Of a DNA stretch of 64,000 bases, positions 25,489 to 38,200 are shown piece after piece. This DNA is from Phycomyces blakesleeanus NRRL 1555(-). Lineage: Eukaryota; Mucoromycota; Mucoromycetes; Mucorales; Phycomycetaceae. The stretch lies in the NCBI RefSeq assembly GCF_001638985.1, contig NW_017265138.1, forward strand, positions 186,001 through 250,000, in the 5' to 3' direction. Numbering within the stretch: the stretch's first letter is position 1; each line of letters opens with the position of its first letter. The translations under genes were made by a program, and so were the position numbers. The notes under the pieces were generated by a model. That model ran no database searches and was not told the origin of the DNA. It saw only the letters and a program-made list of their open reading frames with translations.

Positions 25489-27734
25489 ATCTGTGTATCT
25501 GTGTGTATGAATATGAATGTATATGTATTTAGGTTATTCACCGGAAATACAGAAGAAACGCTAAAAAAAGTATCAAATATAGTACGGCACTATCTTACGT
25601 TGTCGCACTTGTAAATTTGCATCAACAACAAGTTAGAAGCGGAATTAACGACCACCCTAACCCTCGAAGGGAGTGCATTAGATTGTTGGATGGTATGAAG
25701 CTTGGCGATGAACGCGATCACCGCACTCGCCGTTCTGACCTCCAAGACCGTGGACTCAAAATCTTTCTTGATGACTACATTTCTGGAAACGATGTTTACA
25801 GAGTAGTCAACTACTACTTCTCCAAGTCAAACGCAAATGGCTTGAGAAATGCCGTTTCTTTTCTCATTTCCCACTATTGCTTGCTTCGTGGCGAATCTGT
25901 CAGAAAAGCCGAGTTTGCTGATCTAAAAACCGTTATGCTGGATTTTGAAGGCCCGTCAGAGTGCCCTGCACTTCTGCTGGTTTTGGACCATGGAAATCCT
26001 AACCGGTTTGGAAAGGTTGAGCTTTCGTCTTGCTTGAGAAACGTTGACGTCGAAATCTGCCCTTTCATGGCACTTGGTTGTCATTTTTTCTGGAAGTGGC
26101 ATGTCGAAAATGAACAGTTTCCCTCATTTGAAACAACGGAAGACTGGGCCACCAACAAACTGTTACAATCTGGACAAGATCCAACAAAGGAACTGGCTTA
26201 CTCAACACACGTGGATGCCATCAACAAGGCACTTGTTGCTTGTGGGCTTGACCCCGTAACGAGAGTGCATGCTCCCCGTGGATCTTCAGCAGGAATGGCA
26301 AATGTGTATAGTGAGGATAAAACGGACACAAGAAAATCAGGTCAGTGGGACAACAACGCTGTGAACAGTGCATATCTGGCCAGTCTGCCAAAAGGTATTA
26401 TGCGGTCGATGGCTGGATTTCCATCTGGAGGAGGGCGCTTTTATCTCCCAAGGGCTCAAATCAGACCATCGGATTCTCTTCAACGAAAGATCTTCCCAGC
26501 GGTCGATTTCTGGCTTGACAGAATGGCATCTGGTGAATGCGAGCAGACAACAGCAGCGCGTAGCTTTTTGGAGTTGCTGAAGCAATTGAGAATTACATTT
26601 CTTCAGGATTCTGCAGTATTGATGAAGAAGATTCCTAGCCATCCTTTGTGGCATAATGGTATATTCAGTGACCCAGAGTATACTGAATTTAGAAGGTAAT
26701 TTGAGCTCTCTTTAAAGAAAGAAACCCACAGTGCAGTGATATGAAATACAGAGCTTTAACATGGCTTTATGTGTCAATAATTTAGATCTGTCGACCATTT
26801 TGTGGAGTTGAATATTAGACCTGCAGATTTGGTTATACATAGAGCCATGGAAATAATGGAGAGAAGAATGCAAGATATGGAGACCAACTTTATAAACCAC
26901 ATGAATGCCATGTCAAGAGAGGTCAACTTCCTTTCAGGACGGATTGGTGACTTGGTATCTGGGCGGGTTCCTATTATGATGCACCGACCGCATGGGAATG
27001 AATGGATTGAACAATCAGGGCAAGCAAATCGACCGCCATCCCAAGTCCCTCCACCAAGTCAAAACATCGCTTTTCAACAGGCTCCTGTACATCAATTCCC
27101 TCCACCTCAGGCACCTCCGCCTCAGGCACCTCCGTCTCAGGCACCTCCACCTCCGGCACCTCCACTTCAAGCACCTCCACTTCAAGCACCTCCACTTCAA
27201 GCACCTCCACTTCAAGCACCTCCACTTCAAGCACCTCCGTCTCAGGCGCCTCCGCCTCAGGCACAAGCACTCCACATCCCTCCATCAAGTAAACAGCTTA
27301 TATTTCGCCACACACCTGTACCTAAACCCCATGTACCTAAATCCTCTGCGTGTAAAGTCTCTGCGCGTAAATCCTCTGCGTCTCAAACCTCTGCACGAAC
27401 TCAGCATGTCACTTTTCGCCATACGACTGTACCACCTCCAAGCAACAGCACGACCAAAGGTGTACAGACAATAACTGAATTGTGGAAAGAGTGGCATACG
27501 GGACTTTTTGGTGGTTTTCCGGTGTATGAGATGGAGACCCGGTTCGGTGATTCGTTGAAAGAAGGTGATCGACAGTCATTCAATATACGCAAGAAAATTG
27601 TTGAGTGCATTAAAGAGTACGCTGTGAATAATTCGATAAGTGAAGAAAAGGCAGTTGAACTGGCGGAGGAGAACAGAAAAACTAGAAAGAAAACCATGGA
27701 TTTTTTGTCAAAGAATACCGACCACATATATTAA
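25101..27734 (+). CDS. Crypton-like tyrosine recombinase with C-terminal GCR1_C domain
   Basis: Three exons (25101-25352, 25533-26695, 26786-27734) join in frame to 787 residues. The central part resembles the Ndc10-II/Crypton tyrosine recombinase fold. Candidate catalytic residues are R203 (LLRGES), H330 and R333 (HAPRGSSAGMA), W356 (SGQWDNN) and Y365 (AYLASLP, followed by MRSMAGF). All are present, so recombinase activity is possible. Next comes a coiled-coil-like stretch (MERRMQDMETNF), a proline-rich repeat linker (about 580-635) and a C-terminal segment (about 700-775, ITELWKEWHTGLFGG) matching the GCR1_C DNA-binding domain found in Cryptons and yeast Gcr1. Cryptons move through a circular intermediate and lack inverted repeats, and no clear termini were seen. 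It could instead be a domesticated Crypton-derived regulator. The intact frame favours recent activity or selection. Confidence 0.8.
25461..25492. repeat. TA/GT microsatellite in the first intron of the recombinase gene
   Basis: An (AT)n run passes into about a dozen GT dinucleotides within the intron 25353-25532. Confidence 0.85.
27108..27260 (+). repeat. 15-bp minisatellite encoding a Pro-rich linker
   Basis: About ten tandem 15-bp units encode QAPPL/P/S-type pentapeptides in the recombinase. Five central units are almost identical at the DNA level (CTTCAAGCACCTCCA type), showing recent expansion. A second, looser repeat (SARKS/SACK type) follows at about 27340-27400. Confidence 0.9.
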
Positions 27735-30700
27735 TATTTTTAATAATAAAACTATATCTATTTCTCTCTTAATTCTTGTTATAATATCTTACTACAATCA
27801 TTGTAAATCATTACGATAGCTTTATATTCCTCATCACTATCATTAACAATATATTAAAGCTTATTAAACTTAATATTTTAAATAACGTTAATATCCAATA
27901 AAGTTATGCACGGACTCGGACACAAAAACAAAGAAATAATCTGTCAAATATATTAAAATTGTTTATTGTCAAACATGAAGCTTCTATCTAAAGCAAAGTC
28001 AATATAACTGATCTAATATTGTCGTGATCAAGAAGTTCTTAAACTGCGATCACTTGGTTCAGACACACTAATAGGTAAAAAAAAAAAGTTCAAAAAGCTT
28101 GCTCTTTTTTAACGGCTCTAACTGGATAGTCTTCTCCTACTGTCACTTAGAATGAGAGGAAGAGCGTGTTTTTTGTTGAAGAGACGTACTATAGAATGCA
28201 AGGCTTAGAAAAACGCCTAATAAACGATTTTCGCATGGCGGAAGAGATGGTACAATAAGCACTTAATTTTATCTAATATGTATTTGAACTAATTTTGAGC
28301 ATTCTTCTTAAACAATTTAGTCTGTTCATACTAAATAATAACGAGAAAGAAAGAAAAAAGTGCAATCGAAATGTATTTATATAAAAGTATAAAAAAGGGG
28401 AAGAAATAGTGCTTAATCAAAATTTTACTTTAAACCACACTTTAAATCTCGGGAAATCTTGCAAGAATCTCTTACTAAAATCGCGTTTTTTCTTTACCAT
28501 AGTGTATTCATTGTCTTAATGTGCTTTATTTCTAATCTTCACTATATGTTTTATTTTCTAGATCAGTTATCTCGGAAATTCAAGGCTGTTATTTTTTTTA
28601 ATGTGTTGCTTCATTAAAGTAGATGTATTTAAGAAAGAAGCATTTGGATTTTATTCTAAAAACGCTGTTTGATCAAAGCAAATAAATAAAGTATAAGATC
28701 TCAAGTGTTTCTCATGTAATCTGTATGAAGGAAATAGCGGTGTTTATTTGTTTACTTATTTTTGGGGAGTGGGGATATTTCATATTTAAACATCGGATAT
28801 GTGATCGAATAAGTACGCGCTTCCTCGATCAATTTACTCAGCTTCATTGTCTTCTTCTTTTGGATTAATTTACTTGGAGTCAGCTTTCCCACTATCCTAC
28901 CTCAATCCCTCCGGTTCCCCGTACCTCTTCCCTTCAATCATTAATTTTTTTAATACACTTTTTTTTTAAAAAAAAATGATCCTAATAACAATACTAAGAC
29001 AAACCAAGATTTTGGTGCCTAATTGTTGTATTATTGAAATCAATGTTATAAACGTTCACGTCTGCCTTTGGATAGAATTCCGGTGCTTTATATAGCCATG
29101 ATGTTTATTTGTAGAGCTTAATATGGGGTACATCAAACTAACCCTTAGTTGTGTTGTTTACCGGATTATAGCTACACAATATAATACAATGAAGTATACA
29201 AAATTAGAGTATAATAGAGTTATTATTTATAGGACAGTATATTTGCATATGCACACAGAAAATGTATAAACACTTTGATATATAGACTCTAGTCATTTTA
29301 TAAATGCACGTTTTATTGTATGCTAATTATATGTATATACTTCAAGTAATTTTTAAAGAAGCGTTTGTCTTACCTGATCGATATTCTTTTTATATATATA
29401 AATATCCATGTTTAATTCGTGAATTAATAAAAAAAAAACAATAGCGAAAAGAAGGTCCGAAATTGACCTACACATGCACACATACAGACACAGACATGGT
29501 GGATACAAAATAACAAAGGTTTATTATGCATTTGAAGAAAAATGACTAAACTACCAAACTTATAATGTTTGGTTCACGCGGTTTAAGAAAAATTGTATTT
29601 CTTCAACCCACACAGATACAATACTTCTTTGACGGTAATATTGTTTTCTTTCGATTGTTGTGTATAATTGTTAGAATGAAGAGAAACCAAGAAATCCGCA
29701 ATAAGCATGTATATAAATAAAGAATAGAATCACAAGAATTAGATGGGATAAAAATATCAATAAACTCTATGTTCTTTAAATGGAATTTTTAGGCCACGGA
29801 CACCACACAAGCTTGTATTGAACAATGTATCCATTATAATTTATTTGTTTTTGTTCTTTTTGAGTCATTGAGTATTCGGCTTAGATAATTATCTTTAGGT
29901 TGTCATTTTACTGTAATAGATTAAGTTTTTTTTCTGTTCCTGAGAAAAATAGAGATGTGTACACACGCATACAGGCATACAGGCAGGCAAAATTTACACT
30001 AATTATTAGAAGTTTATACTGAGTAAGTAATTCTAGATAGACTGTATCAAGTTCAGTCGTAGCATAGATCTATACACGAGTATGTAAGTAGGCAGGCAGG
30101 CAGGCAGGCAGGCAGGTAGATAGGTAGGTACTTTCTTATTTAAGCATGCATGATTTATCAACATTTTCCATTCACTTGACATTAAATTATATACTCTTTG
30201 TATTTTTATATAGACAATTATTTGAACAAATCAAAATCAATAATAATATAAAGCGGAAAGGGCTGGAATCTTTATATTGATTCGGCTGTGTGAAAATATA
30301 AAGAAAATGAAAAAAGGAAGAAAGGTTCATGTGTGTATTACAATTATCTGAAATTGGAATTAAAGATCAAATATTCGTGAACTTTATCATTATAACTATC
30401 ATCATCTCAAGCATTTGGGTTTTGGTACATATGTATATATCTTAGAATTTAAAATACTACGGTATTGTATCTCTTATAATATACTATAAAAAAAGTAATA
30501 GTAGTATTAACCCGTTAAGTAAAATGTATTTTAGTACTTTCTCGGCCCAAGCTCTAGATTTGAACTCTATCGAGCGTGTCTAGAAGACCTGCCGAGACTA
30601 GGTTCAACAAAGCAATATTCAACATTCTGAGTGTGGGACATTTTGTGGGACATTTCTTTTTTTTTTCATGCACACAAACTAATTAGTAGCAATATATTCT

Positions 30701-30933
30701 AAATTTAAATTTACGGCTTATGTTGCTCAGTATACAATCTATGAGTTGATGACAAATATAATTATGTTTTATATAAATAATTTGATTAGCATTAGCCTTT
30801 TAAAATGAGTGTACTTGTGAATGAGTGAGTTAATATTACTATTAACAGTAGTGTTTTTTGTTTAATATGCAAGGAATAATTTGTGTATTGGCGTTCACAA
30901 TTGAGTTACATATTGAACATACACTCATTCCAA
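27735..30933. other. Gene-poor AT-rich region
   Basis: Over 3 kb downstream of the recombinase gene without a supported gene. It includes a T9A9 tract (28959-28976) and a GGCA tetranucleotide array (30091-30116). No transposon ends matching the recombinase could be identified. Confidence 0.5.
30091..30116. repeat. (GGCA)n microsatellite
   Basis: Six to seven copies of the tetramer GGCA, followed by GGTA/GATA variants. Confidence 0.85.
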
Positions 30934-31639
30934 AAAACAAATTCGCCCAATGGCGAAAATAAAAGGCATGTTGTGTGAAGAATAAATTCGTTAGGGCAAC
31001 TTTACGGACAGGCTAACGAGGCATAATGTAAAATAAGCGCTACAGCACCCATAATTACTTCCTTCTATGTTACATACACTTTTTTTTGGGGGTAATATTT
31101 TGATATTTGTTCAATGTTTCAAAAAAAACGCTAATCCTAGGCATACAACATTTTGATTCTCCTGGACCACAAGTTGTGTCCATTTTAATACGACTTTGCT
31201 TGGAACAACATGGTATGTCTTAATACCTTTGGAAGAAAGGGTAAGCAGTTTTGCTTCTAATTTTCTTCAATGAAAAACCTTGCGCCACTTTCTGGTAATC
31301 TGAGCACAATAAGGGAAAGAAAGAGGAAGCCACCATACGCGAAAGAAGGCCAATAAAGAGTAAAATTTCAAACAAGATTAAGACACACTTTAATGACAGC
31401 AACTCCTTATAATCTTCTGCATAGTTGACTATTGATATTAGTGTTTTTTTTTGAAACATTGAACAAATATCAAAATATTACCCCCAAAAAAAAGTGTATG
31501 TAACATAGAAGGAAGTAATTATGGGTGCTGTAGCGCTTATTTTACATTATGCCTCGTTAGCCTGTCCGTAAAGTTGCCCTAACGAATTTATTCTTCACAC
31601 AACATGCCTTTTATTTTCGCCATTGGGTGAATTTGTTTT
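30934..31639. mobile_element. Foldback/MITE-like element with about 200-bp terminal inverted repeats
   Basis: The left arm 30934-31135 and right arm 31437-31639 are inverted copies with only a few differences. Matching segments include the outer AATGGCGAAAATAAAAGGCATG part, the middle GCGCTACAGCACCCATAATT/GCTGTAGCGCTTATTTT part and the inner TTCAATGTTTC part. The unique centre is about 300 bp and encodes no recognised protein. The outer ends carry an internal palindrome, TTCGCC-CAAT-GGCGAA (30942-30957). Long near-identical arms with a non-coding core fit a non-autonomous foldback DNA transposon. Ends are uncertain by 15-20 bases because weaker similarity continues outward (ACATACACTCATTCC on the left), and no target-site duplication was found. 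Confidence 0.8.
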
Positions 31640-34600
31640 CAAAGGCGAATTTACTTTCTGGAAAGAGTATGTGATTTGATTTATTGTATTACATTTGTGG
31701 CTTTTGTTTTTGCCTTTTGTTCTTTTCTTATTATCGGAATAGTCCTTTTTTGGTGTAAATCTACAGCCAAAAGAAGAAGAAAAGAAAGAAAGAAAGAAAG
31801 AAAGATAATGATGACTATAATAATAAGGATAAAAATGTGGATTTAGGGGTGCATTTATTAGTGTTCTTGGGAGGTGATTAAAAAGAAAAGTATATTTTCT
31901 TGCCTTTAAAAAATTAGAAATCCCAAGTAAAAGTCGAAATTTTGTAAACTCGCCTTGTTTTTTATATAGCATATTTATTATTTAGACTTGCATCAAAAGA
32001 AGTGGATATAACAACAGCAAGAAAATTTAAGTCAGTAACTTTTGGAATAAAGAACAAAAGACTGCAGTAGTGCAGACCAGGAGAAAAGATACACAGACTT
32101 TGTGGTGTACCGACGTGTTGAAACTCAAACTTTAAGTCAAATTCAAAGTTAAAGACAGGTAGAGACAAAAAAAAAGGAAATATTAATTCCTATAAAAAGG
32201 TGTCGCTTGATTTTGTGATCCTAATCGTGCACAGTAATCTCCTTTTTAGATGCTACAAAAACAATGGCAACAGTGGCAAATATAAAGGATACAATAAAAA
32301 AAACAAATTACAGGTTCCAACCAAGAAGAACCGACCAAAATTTGTCCCCAATAATTCCTTGGAATTAAGAGTGTGTGACTCATGCAATACTGAAGATTAA
32401 GATTATAGCACTATCAATAAGGTCGTGTAATATTGTAGAAAGTTTGTGGAAGCAGACCCAAAAGTGTGGTTGGACCCAAAACATTAAAAGAAGAAAATAT
32501 GTATACATAAAAGGCCAAAAGTAGAACAAGAAGATTTGATAAAGTTTCACAAGAACCATCACACACGTCTTTCCAAGTAAATTGATGTATTCCAATCGAT
32601 ATTATATATAATATCCTGGGAAAGAGAGAGAGAGAAAAGAGGTCTGTGCGCAATTTGAATATGAGCAATCTTGGCTAACCACCATTTATAACATACTTGT
32701 ATTTGTAATGTATAAAATAATACAGCCTTTTTTAAAAAGGATAACTAAATCAAAGGCGTATAATTTGATAGGTCTTTTATAAATAATTTGGACTTGATAA
32801 TAGCAATACCACTATCTAGAAAGAGAAAAAGAGAGAGAGGGTTGCAGGTGTTTAAACTATATGGATTTAGTATTTTTGTTGGATACTGAGAATGTTTTTA
32901 ATTATTATTTTTAAGATAAGTAAGTACACAGACAGTAATAGAGTGACACCAGTTAAAACTTTGTATTAAAAAAACAGTACGGCATCTACTCGGGCCCTTT
33001 ATATTTAAAACGGATAAACTACCGTTATAGAAGACTGTAAACCAAGTAAAGTAATATATATATATATATAAAAGATAAAAGATACAATATAGAATCAGAA
33101 AAAAGGAGAATTAAAGCAAGGTATCTAGTAAAATGAACCAATAGTATTTGGTATACATTCTTACCAGCACTTCTTTAGCCAACAACTGTCGATTACAAAC
33201 TTTCAACACGCGTGTAATGATGGTTTTTTCTATATATAAGTACAAACACAAGTACAAGTACAAATGAAAATATATTTATATTTAATATTGTCTTAAAAAA
33301 GGTTGAACTTACCGGAAAACCTTAAATGGGTTGAAATTTTTATTTTATTCTATTCTATTATTTTATAAGAATACCTCAGAAGCTATGGTAAACTTACAAG
33401 CAGTCATTCACTTGGTATTATCTTTGAATACTACAAACTTATGTTTGAGTTTTTTGTTGTTGTTTTTTTTTGATGTCGTAGAGTGCAAAATGCGTGGGTG
33501 TGCGTACATGCGTGCGTGAGTGTGTGGATCACTTTCGATTTGGTTACTTTCAAAATAAAAATAAAATAAAATGTTAAAACATATCGAGGTTTTCTAATTT
33601 CAGTACCCAAAGAATATACTAACCTAAAATTCTTTACCAATTCGAATTACTAACAAACTAAATTAACTATATATATATATATAATTCTTATATACAGGTG
33701 GTTGAGTCCAAGTATGGTCTTTAAGCACCCTTTGAACCTATAATTTCAATATTTCTATCATCATTTTTCTTCTTCTCATAATACCCAACTTATGGAACAT
33801 ATATGTTCCGTCACATATTTTTTCTTTTTATTTTACAGAAACCAAAAGAAAAGATTGGCTATAATATCTTGAATATCGGCTGTAAGTTTAATGGTAAAGG
33901 AACAGCTCGTTTTTATATCTCAATTAGTACAAGAAATAACACAGATAAGATACAGAACTAGTACCTTTTTTTTCTCTGTCTGTCTGTCTTTCTTTCTAAT
34001 ACAGTAACAAAATTTCCAAATTTAAAATCATTCAAACTAAAAAAAAAAAGTTCAAAACCAAAACTATATCATTAAACAAAAAGGAGGGGGTCATGGAAAC
34101 CTACATTTTAGATTATATAGCTGCCTAAATATATCATATTCATTTTAATATTTTTTTGTTGTTGTTATTGTTGTAAATGTACAAGTAAAAGTACATTCTC
34201 TATGTTACTATAGAGGCTATTCATTTATTACATGATAGTCAGTTCTAGTCTTTTCTTATACAAAGCAAAAAAAAAAAAAGAAAACTTCATAAATCATAAA
34301 TATATTTTTGTTACTCACCGTACTTCTTTTTTTTCCATAGTAAACTCAGACTTGTGATTAGATCTGAAAAAACTTACCCACACTTGCACAAATCGGCAAA
34401 AGAAAAACCCAAACTTTGTTCATTTACTGGGTGGATAATATATATTGTTGTCTTGGCAACTACACTAAATATTTATATACATATATACATATACACATAT
34501 ACACATATACACATATGTATGTATATATGTATGCGTGTACAAAATTATACCATGAGTTTACAAGGCTGGTCTTTATTATTTTTAATATTAAAAAAAAATT

Positions 34601-35209
34601 AATATGAATTGTGAAATAGATTGTGGTAAACAAAAAATTATTATTAAACCTCTTTTCATTCCTCTATAAAAAAATATGTATGGATGCAATAGCTATTGAT
34701 TTTATCCAAAGAGTGTAAACTTCTTTTTGTATATGTATGTGTGTGTTTATTGGATGAGATTAAACACCCAAATTCAATTTGACTAGTACTTTAATATATA
34801 ACTTCTGGCTGTGTTTTATTTGACAGGGTCCACAAAAAGAACCTTAATTGTTCATTTTTTTTTTGGTTTACATAGCAATGTTACCATGACAACATATTAA
34901 ATAACACAAAGAAAAAAAAACATAACAACAGATTTCATAAATTACGACTCCTTTTTTTTGCAAGAATAGAATAGAGTAATAGATATATATATATGCACAA
35001 TAGATGAGTAAATGGGTAAAATGAGTAAAATGGATATATTTATATTCTATTGGAGGATGAAAATTATGGGGAGATGAGAAAGAGGAAGAGTCCTTTTATA
35101 TATATATATATTTATATATTTATATATACAAGTAATATACAGATTGATAATAATAGTAATAAGAATAATATAGATCTAAGCTATGTCAAAGATAGAACAA
35201 AAAGAAAGT
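31640..35209. other. Gene-poor AT-rich region
   Basis: About 3.6 kb with no supported gene; short open frames are low-complexity. TA/CA-rich runs occur at about 33055-33071, 33667-33683 and 34480-34520. The last part is the 3' flank of the MHYT gene. Confidence 0.5.
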
Positions 35210-38200
35210 TCAGTCGTCGTGCAAAGTTTCTTCGATGATAGTATTAAGCCACCAGAACCGATCTTGGGATGGCAATAGGTTTAGCATGGCAGGAGGTGTG
35301 TCTGGTTTGGCAGCAAGATCACGAAGAGATGGTCCGCCACTTTCACTGCTACCAGAACGAGAGTCTCTTAAAGACTCGAATTCAAACTTTGGTAAAGCAA
35401 ACCTAGACTTTTTTGCACGTGGAGGAGGAGGGAGGGGAGAGAAGGAAGCCAAAGTGTCCGAAGGGTCGGCAGGTGCGGTATTGACCACTAGAATCGTTGT
35501 TGACTTGCGCTCTTCCAAAGGAATGACTTCACCAATCCCACTATTATTTTCGGTAGCCATCATCTTTTGCTGTCTTGCGTACTTGCTGTTGTCGTGCTGA
35601 TCAGGTCGGGCTGACGAAATGTACATTCGCTGCTGATCCAGGTAACTCGTCTCGGGAAGATTGATTTGGTGGTTCTGGCGGTAGAGATCGACGGCCTGGT
35701 CAGTGATCCGTAAGGCTATACTGTGGAAGATGGGCAAGGGCACGCATTTGATTGGTTCCGAAAAGGTCTGGTTGATTGCGGAAATGATACCCGGGGTGGT
35801 GATATGGGCTTTGAACAGAATGACCTGGCAAGGCCCAACCACGAGTGAGAACGGAGGGGTGTCGACAACCTCACGGTGGAGCTTGGCACTGAAACCCAGG
35901 GGTTTGCTGTAACGAGATGTACTGGCTAGTTTTCTAGTCGCGGCCTCTAGAGCACTTGTGAACCGAGCACTGACCGATGGTGAAGAGTTTTCCAAGCTAT
36001 TGCTGTAAGTGGATGATTGGAAAGGAGAGATTGGAGAGGTTGGCGAACCAGGCGGAGAAGAAAATATGTTCTCTGAACCTAGAGTTTTGGTATCTGTAGA
36101 GTACATACAATTCCGTTCAACAAGAGTTTCATTGCTTGACTTTACTCTACCAAGCTCATATTGGCTATTTTGTGACATACCGCCACTGCCACTTGGATTC
36201 GAACTCGATCTCTGAGAGTCAAGGCGAGCGATATCCATGAGAGATATGCCACCGAGATTGTTCAGGCAGGTCTTTTCTTCTAGGGTTAGTTGTCCCGGAG
36301 CCTCGCCTGTGTCGGTGTATTTGAGTTGAACCATTGGGAATGCAAAACGACGGGTTTTGTCGACCAGAATGTGGGTGTTTTCCATACTTCTGTCTTCATC
36401 CAAAAGGACAAACAGACCAACATAGACACCTGGTTTTGTGGTTTCTTTTCCAAACAGGTGTTCTACTACTTGTGTTTCTTCGTCCTTTTGTTGTTGTTGT
36501 TGCTGATCGGTTGGTACTTCTTGTCCTGGCGACGATGACGATGATGGTCGTCGTTGCTGCTGTTGCAATGTTTGCGGTGGTTCTAATTGGCGTGGAATAG
36601 ACGACGAAAAGTTGTGCCTGACCAGGCTCGAGAGAGAGTCTGCCACAAGTTTCATGTCCTTGAAATAAAACAACATGTGCTCAACTGGTACTTGGAGTTG
36701 GGCGCCCATTGTTTTTGAAATGTAGATTGGATCTGCAAATCTGTAACCTTGTGCCAGTAGTCGTTGGAGATCTTTTGTTCGGACAAGTTTCTTGACCAAA
36801 AATATGTACTGATCATTATTGCTATTAGTATTAGCTTCTGAGCTCTGCTGAACAATTGTTCTTGAGTCGCTGGTATGACTACATTTACTGTTGGGATCAC
36901 TATATCGATTTTTGCTTTTTTTAGATTCCTTTGGCCCAAGTTCCTCAAAAGATCTAATGGTACAAATATTTTGTGAGCCGATCTGATGCTGACTATTTCC
37001 GGCTTGTGTTTGCCACTCCTTTTGAGGATTGTATTGGTTGTATTTTGGATAGACGTCCAGCTCTTCCTCTTCGTCTCTTTGTTGGTTTGATTGGGATCTT
37101 GAAAACGGTTGAGGTCTCCATAACAACCAATTTTTGGCACTGTATGGACGAAAGGCTCGAGTATCTGTTTCTGTATCTGTATCTGTCTTGCTATTATGGT
37201 TGTTTTTGTTGTTTTTGTTTTTGTATTTGTATTTGAATAAGCCAGGTTTCGTGACAATAGTGTTTGTCTGTACGACTGTGTCGAATAAAAGTCCCAGATC
37301 GGCAAGAAGTGGTAGCCTAAGTTCATCCTGAAGGTCTCTGGCGGCGTCACAAAATTGACGTTCAGTTACGTCAAATGCACTTACGGTGCCAGCTGAAGAT
37401 TGAACTGATGGACGTTCACTGTCGAGTCCTCCTCGATTGGCCCAACGAGTCGCGACTTCAAAGAGACGAACAAATAGAGGATGCTTTGTAGTGATCTCCT
37501 ACAAACAAGGGAAAAATAAAATAAAAAATAACATTTAAATGTTTGAAAATAAAATAATTTATATGTATATATGTATATATCTTTATTTGTACTTACACCT
37601 ATTTCAAAATTATCTGACACTTCTTTTGTTGGTACTACACCATCAATCTTGACCAGAATTTTGTCAGCACTGTCGAATAAGACGATGCCCAGCATAAGAC
37701 GCGTATTGGCATTTCTCTTTTGTATGGACGGCAAGGTATTGATAGCGTTCTTAAAGACGACATAAAAAAGGAAAGCACAACCTGTGACGACGACAGAGGC
37801 AATGATGCCAATCAGGCCGCCTGTGCTGAGAGAGGGGGTTGGAGGTAATTCTTCTTTTGGAAGGTCTGGGAGATAATAATCTGTTCCGGCTAATCCTGTG
37901 TAGTGCATTCCTAATAGATTGGTAATTTAGATATTTTTTTTTATAATAAATACCTAAATATTTACATATAAATAAAAAAAATTAAAAAAAAGTTTATTAC
38001 CACAAACAGCCAAGGCCATTATTAAGGAACAGACGAAACGCATGTACCATTGATTTGCCCACTGCTCTCTCAATTTGAAAAAGATATAGAGAGCTACGGT
38101 GATTGCTACACAGGCAATGATAATGGCCCCAACAACGAACCCTACTTTGTAGACGATTCTAAAATATTGTATAGCAAATTGACCTATAATGATAATAGAA

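Noticed and set aside
26974..27288. Glu/Val-rich frame antisense to the recombinase gene
   Set aside because: Produced by reading the Pro-rich minisatellite in reverse; the plus-strand frame joins recognisable domains.
30536..30660. Structured GC-richer patch considered as a tRNA
   Set aside because: No consistent acceptor, D and T-loop pairing or A/B box arrangement could be drawn.
31220..31459. Possible small gene inside the foldback element
   Set aside because: 79 residues of low information and partly inside the right arm; no transposase similarity.
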